8,414 nt of DNA from an uncultured Clostridia bacterium (GTDB taxonomy: Bacteria; Bacillota; Clostridia; Christensenellales; UBA1242): contig CANDFN010000043.1 of the NCBI GenBank assembly GCA_947384015.1, positions 1 to 8,414 on the forward strand, in the 5' to 3' direction. Each line of letters starts with the position of its first letter. The first letter of the stretch is position 1. Position numbers and translations under genes: made by a program. Below the pieces are notes generated by a model. The model saw only the letters and a list, made by a program, of their open reading frames with translations, did not search any database and had not been told where the DNA came from. Positions 6,401 through 8,414 of this stretch are shown one piece after another.

Positions 6401-8414
6401 ATACTGGTAACGGAACTTATAAGCAAAATGATGCGGGTGTAACAGAAAACGATATTCTAACTGATGAAGAAAACTATAACAATGCTTACAAAATTCCTCA
6501 TTTTGGTGTTTTAACCTCATTAAGAGCTTTAGCTGATAAAAATTTAAGTTATGTAGTAATATACAACTTAGACGGAACTATGGTTGGCACTACTAGCAGT
6601 TACATAACTTGGGACAAGAGTATTGGAGAGGAAGGTTCATTTACCGGTATTGTAATATCTAATAAATATTACGATTTAAATAGAACAGATGACGGGAATA
6701 ATAATGATGAAAACGATTATTATCGTTGCACAATATCCAATTTCTCTGGTTCAAGTTTATTTACAAACATTACAAATTCTATTTTTGCTTATATTAGTTT
6801 TGGCGGAAATATTACTTTAGAAACTGCAGGCGGTGTATTAGGTAATGTTGTCCGTATAGGCACAGAAGAAAATGTAAACACTGTTACGGTAAATAGAATT
6901 AAATTTAATAATGATACTAATATTATATTGGCTAATACGGCTGATTACATGGGCGGTTTGTTTGGCTCTGTAAAAGAAAATGCGGTTGTAAATATCAACA
7001 ACTTAACAACACCTGGTAATAAACAAACAGATAATAATACAGTAGATATAAGCAGAATGACTTTAACTTCAAATGTTTCTCCTACAAATAGCGATGTGTT
7101 TATTGGTTTGATTGCTGGTAAAAATGAAGGGCAAATTAATATAAATTTTGAAGCTAACGAAAAATCAAAATTAAATGTTAAATTTGTGGCTAAAGGGACA
7201 TCTTATAATAATGAATCTAACATGGGTTTAACCTTTGGTGGTTTAATAGGTGAAAATGCAGCAGAATTGAATGGTAATAATTTAACTATAGAAATCTCTA
7301 TGCTTGACGATTTTGACACAAACATTTTAGCCTATGCTATTGGCGGTATAGTTGGTAAAAGCAGTAATGGTGCTACAGTGCGAGATGTTAGCGTTATGTT
7401 TAGAGAAGAAAATTTATATACTTCTAATTACATAAGTGCGGTAAAAGTTGGTGCGCTTACAGCAATAAATGTAGAGACAACATCATTTGAAAATTGCTCT
7501 ATTGCAAAAGATGACGCCATATCTGAAACGGTTGGTGCGGATGATGCTGTAATAATAAAAGTTGTAAACAACCACTATTTTGGTTTGTTGGCAGCAGAAA
7601 ACTCAGGAACAATAAATGTAAATGTCTTAATAATTGGTGAAGGCGGAACAGACAGTTTAGTAAAAATTAATACATCAACTGCTAATGATAACATTGCTAA
7701 CATAAAAGAGGGCGGAATTGGTGGTTTAATTGGTGCTAATAACAGTGGCAATTTAAACATTAATGCAGAAAGCTTTAAAATTGCACTAAATGCTAATTAT
7801 GTTGGAAATGTTGGTGGTTTAGTTGGTTTATATGCTGGTGGAACTATTAATATAGCTAATTTAATATCAATAGAAATTGCTGGTGTAAACAATAATGTTG
7901 GTGGTGCGTTTGGTAAAGTTACAACTAACATTACAGTAACTCCTTTAGATGACAGCACTGAAGAAGATGCTTTAACAGAGAGTTCAGTTTATGACAAATT
8001 GACAATAACTGTTGATGGACAAGAAACCGAGATTGACGTTTGGAGATTCCTAGAAGGGTCTGCATTTGCAAATGTTAATGTTGCTAAAGCAAATAAAAAT
8101 GTTGGTGGCTTAATTGGTTGGTTTAATGGTAGCACATTAACAGGTATAAAAAATAACAATGCTATAACATATGTGTCTAGCAGTAATGGACATGTTACAT
8201 TAACTGAGGCTGATGCCGTATCAAATGTGGGCGGTGTGGTCGGTTATGTAGACAACGCAAGTGCAATATCAAACTTAATAAATGTTGGAGAAATTGGCAA
8301 AACAAATGGCACAACAAATTCTACTGAAGAAATGTTGTCATACAAAATTGCAGGCTCAATGGATGTGTCTACGCTAACAATAAATGTAGGTGGTGTAATA
8401 GGTAAGTTAGATTC
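1..8414 (+). CDS. Internal fragment of a giant GLUG-repeat, probably surface-exposed protein
   Basis: Frame 1 is open through the entire window (2,804 full codons), with no in-frame TAA, TAG or TGA. The gene runs off both ends; the TTG at base 1 is treated as an internal Leu codon because no upstream sequence or ribosome binding site can be seen. The product carries about 38 GG[LFIV][VIA]G elements, the best of which continue as N-x-G-x-I-x-x-S-Y, as in the GLUG motif family. They are grouped into four complete modules and one partial one. Asn, Gly, Ser, Thr and beta-branched residues dominate; there are only about 13 Cys, none before residue 1009, and 11 Trp, mostly at module ends. No enzyme motif or membrane segment was recognised. 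GLUG repeats are known from large bacterial extracellular proteins, so a secreted beta-solenoid adhesin or surface-layer-like role is inferred, not shown. The ligand is unknown. The coding call is very secure and the function is tentative. Confidence 0.96.
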   Translation, partial: MSISTRSSNDYTSTLNSALVNSLAKLQEEANKNLEEANKYKENDFFYNLFKVNSNVLSEYSRFFTASVNNNKLTLLGSSPLRAVVSVQINYKYVPVYADEAETIIKSYKLEFVRDGERVLTTNFNLNVYDNSTEDVPIAIRSQEEFEAMSEGENYILMNDIVLTNYTPLTTAIASLDGNNFVIYINEFALPSGEQSTVNYGLFASLGSYVDEDGVTQKSILKNVIVAYGDKDDLDQDKEFNLPLVGSEINTVVFGGLVAQNNGGLIYNSEVINLANINRFNLFVYDNPSTNVTFGGLVGINSGIITNSRIGRSSYTSVHVNNSGVTITGTPITNIPALTFNIGNANSDDKNQFTSIAGGFVGQNVNGGIVASSYVANTSLISYSIAKENSRLAGFVAENAGTVSYSYVKALESTINATQAYSTGASIESRGNGSVAGFVHYNNGNINNSFANTVVTTASNFVSGFVYENRGTITESYAASTLNSELNNSSAEQPFVGVNDKNDVLSYGSLTNVYYYAPNSGVTQKETSLPKASPLNTNNIQKTNNLHGFVFVESNSIAERNQGVWSYYMVNSYEKHILPELNNANMIALSNRYLLPSGDSYANAAGYALASANNPNIIRDAKEFRQVFTSGGNSDVFNGYVRIINNIDLTDVDIPTRTNFTLGSANSISSLEGNGMQIDGIYLDVISPSTSEIGLFANIKNAYVKNLNLNFVSGTYSTLLATYSGGLAGKISDSVISNINLNGVGTTITGNNFAGGLAGLIEGESLIVGVTTNMNVSVNRTSTSAYNLYYNQADYEAIRQLGYHNDSYSNYLTTMSYAGALAGVIDITSSDDSVYNLSYIEINGYRMSTSVDYNIRADFAGGVAGYAGSGVNALRVKYNVGSNDKIYGRYTAGGLFGVGLGRVTASQVTAEEDTQFNYDNEISKYVLALDANNEGTLNTSSIGNLNLLTSEKYVGGLIGLAINANINSSYSRASLTGKVIGGLIGASVATSTVYSYAVPYINLPQGWVCAGGLIGQAFGSGNQYSSIDDVREFTDYCAILINNSNKGTTIQNAFSTLIIDVNNSNNIKNNDADGKFSNVNQNGILDYSVAQSSYVSGGSSSSASSVAQPLIGVYVAQLSETAYSSNGFNVGLGLSANIGVKDINEVYNLNHVNHSATYNDLFGGWRNGYWAYNDSKYFPLLTEDEAINYTEIYQNNFNTIIANPSGSYIIKEDIDISAYYQSGNYVLDINFTGILVGDTEGMGRSPKLYNIQIDATDEDNSGFFNTTTGAQITGLEFVYGKTPVAGDVSNTNNGATISAKVGYFGGVSATDVGSTFTQVVVRTATNDVKLITMDGNGSVAGFGGIVGNATNTTMFNSIFAGKTNIKLYSDKPEGASVGGLIGFGRINEGGEEAVNFTLSGSKVGKVEDDNSDTLNNSTVFDIEIVNRDTSTVFSTANIGGAIGYVTGAAVAGCEVGQLEAVRFNITNTATGFGTLNVGGFAGYTSETNIDGAIAKTSLVINNFNSITTANVAGLVGQISNASGATMVQKAEVNFNADLYKLSASELVASIGVANGINAKIYQSVFKGEISNETSTLEGFTEGNGTINSVIAGGALGRLSGGQGVLSEIVTDAAFTLGGTASTAANMGGLAGLANTELLIDSCVAAGRLIPYGFDNLNTNDDNTVENFKIGGLVGCAQSNLTVNMSISLVSILTDEIDDDKIVYFDDVNAVFGNITTNLATLTNIYYSSDYAMFAERLEKELDNGANPLYNLSAYTLTCADGDGKGANSWKRPFASSNYTSWTIIMDAVPYPTALQSALLNVGILESSASRYTYKLGTAFSPQVLNATNNANTVFGAYYRYYVIASATNSNRDCGLTFNGILNGIMLGSNETLLNVKLSNNNNYAGFIPQVGKHSAVANIHVKISALEATSDINGVIVGLNEGVVSGCSVQGSNIKVSGKGQVGLVVGQNSGLVNICYSTAEITEITGVSSVAGIVSTNTGKLASSYFTGYINNSESVVSAGIVYLASSSENGVTKGYVFNCYNAGVIENINLNDAGGGNSFVAIRSSLNTAGSNNFIDEFANSENNTLTVSSENLMRASELKGNWRKVASTDTNGAVVIDTEAHSFGWNYGYPVHYLNKRDVNLVVNDVYFSCYTGNGTYKQNDAGVTENDILTDEENYNNAYKIPHFGVLTSLRALADKNLSYVVIYNLDGTMVGTTSSYITWDKSIGEEGSFTGIVISNKYYDLNRTDDGNNNDENDYYRCTISNFSGSSLFTNITNSIFAYISFGGNITLETAGGVLGNVVRIGTEENVNTVTVNRIKFNNDTNIILANTADYMGGLFGSVKENAVVNINNLTTPGNKQTDNNTVDISRMTLTSNVSPTNSDVFIGLIAGKNEGQININFEANEKSKLNVKFVAKGTSYNNESNMGLTFGGLIGENAAELNGNNLTIEISMLDDFDTNILAYAIGGIVGKSSNGATVRDVSVMFREENLYTSNYISAVKVGALTAINVETTSFENCSIAKDDAISETVGADDAVIIKVVNNHYFGLLAAENSGTINVNVLIIGEGGTDSLVKINTSTANDNIANIKEGGIGGLIGANNSGNLNINAESFKIALNANYVGNVGGLVGLYAGGTINIANLISIEIAGVNNNVGGAFGKVTTNITVTPLDDSTEEDALTESSVYDKLTITVDGQETEIDVWRFLEGSAFANVNVAKANKNVGGLIGWFNGSTLTGIKNNNAITYVSSSNGHVTLTEADAVSNVGGVVGYVDNASAISNLINVGEIGKTNGTTNSTEEMLSYKIAGSMDVSTLTINVGGVIGKLD
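406..1743 (+). repeat. GLUG module A (residues 136-581)
   Basis: The lead-in is F146 followed by NYILMNDIVL (154-163), then an LDGNNF turn (176-181) and a YGLFASLG strand (200-207). Six GLUG-like elements begin near residues 255, 295, 358, 393, 436 and 463. These are among the most canonical in the window: GGLVGINSGIITNS at 295, AGFVAENAGTVSYSY at 393 and SGFVYENRGTITESY at 463. The module closes with TNVYYYA (511-517), W565 and ILPEL (577-581). Spacing between elements varies from about 27 to 63 residues, so this is a degenerate solenoid and not a fixed-period tandem repeat. The right-handed beta-helix fold is inferred from family knowledge. Confidence 0.72.
1744..1839 (+). other. Linker between modules A and B (residues 582-613)
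   Basis: About 32 residues rich in Ala, Asn, Ser and Tyr, without a GGxxG element or the lead-in motif. It contains an Ala-rich run (YANAAGYALASAN at 601-613) and lies between the closing motif of module A and the NPNIIRDAKEF opening of module B. It is probably a flexible or extended connector. Its limits are set by the flanking motifs only. Confidence 0.45.
1840..3543 (+). repeat. GLUG module B (residues 614-1181)
   Basis: It opens with AKEFRQVF (621-628) and GYVRIINNIDLTDVD (639-653), followed by LEGNGMQIDG (671-680) and IGLFANIKNAYVKNLNL (693-709). That is the lead-in plus GLFG-like first-strand pattern typical of GLUG-containing proteins. Eight GGLxG-type elements start near 725, 755, 819, 861, 893, 955, 981 and 1011. 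A stretch with fewer elements follows (about 1020-1140), including a Ser-rich run at 1096-1105. The module closes with EVYNLNH (1145-1151), W1165, W1170 and YFPLL (1177-1181). Elements here keep GGLIG or GGLAG but mostly lack the downstream N-x-G-x-I-x-N-S-Y part. The first Cys of the protein, C1009, is in this module. Confidence 0.7.
3559..5385 (+). repeat. GLUG module C (residues 1187-1795)
   Basis: It follows module B with almost no linker. The lead-in is YTEIYQNNFNTI (1189-1200) and GSYIIKEDIDISAYY (1206-1220), then a divergent FTGILVGD turn (1231-1238). GLUG-like elements begin near 1343, 1378, 1439, 1478, 1512, 1592, 1627 and 1670; a weaker FGGVSA lies at 1304-1309. The closing segment holds TNIYYSSDY (1722-1730), W1769, W1781 and VPYPTALQ (1788-1795). 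The pre-cap TNIYY matches TNVYY of module A closely, which supports homology of the two modules. At about 609 residues this is the longest complete module. Confidence 0.7.
5431..6351 (+). repeat. GLUG module D, short and divergent (residues 1811-2117)
   Basis: The lead-in is recognisable but altered: YYRYYVIASATN (1837-1848) stands where Y-x-L-x-x-D-I-D occurs in modules B and C, and LTFNGILNGIMLGS (1855-1868) stands for the F-x-G-x-LDG turn. Only four elements are present, near 1914, 1943, 1972 and 2000. Two are canonical: GLVVGQNSGLVNICYSTA at 1943 and AGIVSTNTGKLASSYFTG at 1972. The module closes with LKGNW2085, GW2108NYGYPVHYL. At about 307 residues it is roughly half the length of modules B and C. 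The shared opening and closing motifs favour a reduced copy over an unrelated domain. Confidence 0.65.
6352..6480 (+). other. Linker between modules D and E (residues 2118-2160)
   Basis: About 43 residues: a short beta-like stretch (VNLVVNDVYFSCY, 2122-2134) and then an acidic, Asn-rich part with TENDILTDEENYN (2148-2160). It has no GGxxG element. It may be a small inserted beta unit or an extended connector. C2133 is one of the few cysteines of the protein. No family was recognised. Confidence 0.4.
6481..8414 (+). repeat. GLUG module E, incomplete at window end (residues 2161-2804)
   Basis: The lead-in is FGVLTSLRAL (2168-2177) and LSYVVIYNLDGT (2182-2193), followed by W2204, GSFTGIVIS (2212-2220) and ISNFSGSSLFTNITNSIF (2245-2262), which parallels the GLFANIKNAYVKNL strand of module B. 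GLUG-like elements start near 2277, 2318, 2369, 2413, 2448, 2528, 2574, 2605, 2634, 2702, 2744 and 2797. Twelve elements are present without a closing Trp/Pro segment, so the module continues beyond the window. It already has more elements than any other module. A strongly acidic Asn/Asp tract (2229-2241, TDDGNNNDENDYY) interrupts the lead-in. Confidence 0.7.

Noticed and set aside
6063..6520. Two consecutive antisense open frames (6063-6278 and 6293-6520)
   Set aside because: Both overlap the + strand frame in module D and the D-E linker. Their products (Leu/Phe-rich and His/Ser/Tyr-rich) have no recognisable domain and look like composition artefacts.
7575..7760. Antisense open frame of about 61 codons
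   Set aside because: Its Pro-rich product again mirrors GG-containing repeats (IGGLIG at 2573-2578) of the sense protein.
763..8406. CRISPR array or DNA-level tandem repeats suggested by recurring GGTGGTTTAATTGGT-like words
   Set aside because: The words are short, in frame, irregularly spaced (about 80-240 bases) and codon-varied. They encode the GLUG-like motif and are explained by protein repetition.
1..8414. Alternative genetic code with TGA read as Trp
   Set aside because: No in-frame TGA is found in 2,804 codons and all 11 Trp are TGG, so there is nothing to suggest recoding.

Overview
The whole window lies inside one very large protein-coding gene on the + strand. Frame 1 is open from the first base to the last: 2,804 complete codons plus two bases, with no in-frame stop. 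No convincing start, ribosome binding site, terminator or second gene is visible, so both ends of the gene lie outside the window. All 11 tryptophans are TGG and no TGA occurs in frame, which fits the standard bacterial code. The DNA is AT-rich, with A/T-ending codons such as TTA, AAT, GGT and GTT favoured. A low-GC bacterium, for example an uncultured Clostridia-like or other host-associated lineage, is plausible, but the sequence does not fix the taxon.

The product is rich in Asn, Gly, Ser, Thr, Ile and Val and poor in Cys and Trp. It is built from about 38 degenerate copies of a GG[LFIV][VIA]G element resembling the GLUG motif (Pfam PF07581 by memory). These elements are grouped into modules. 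A module typically opens with a lead-in of the form F-x(n)-Y-[IV]-[LI]-x-(N/E)-D/N-I-[DV]-[LI], followed by an LDG/LEG/FTG-type turn. A GLUG-like array comes next, and a Trp-containing closing segment ends near a short Leu/Pro/Tyr motif. Four complete modules (A to D) and the start of a fifth (E) can be drawn. Before module A lie a short predicted helical or coiled-coil stretch and a beta-rich segment.

Layout: 1-405, helix plus beta-rich segment; 406-1743, module A; 1744-1839, linker; 1840-3543, module B; 3559-5385, module C; 5431-6351, module D (short and divergent); 6352-6480, linker; 6481 to the window end, module E, incomplete. By family resemblance this is probably a secreted, repetitive beta-solenoid surface protein or adhesin-like giant protein. 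The signal peptide and any cell-surface anchor needed to prove that are outside the window. I found no RNA gene, mobile element, CRISPR array, promoter or terminator, and no separate multi-gene system.
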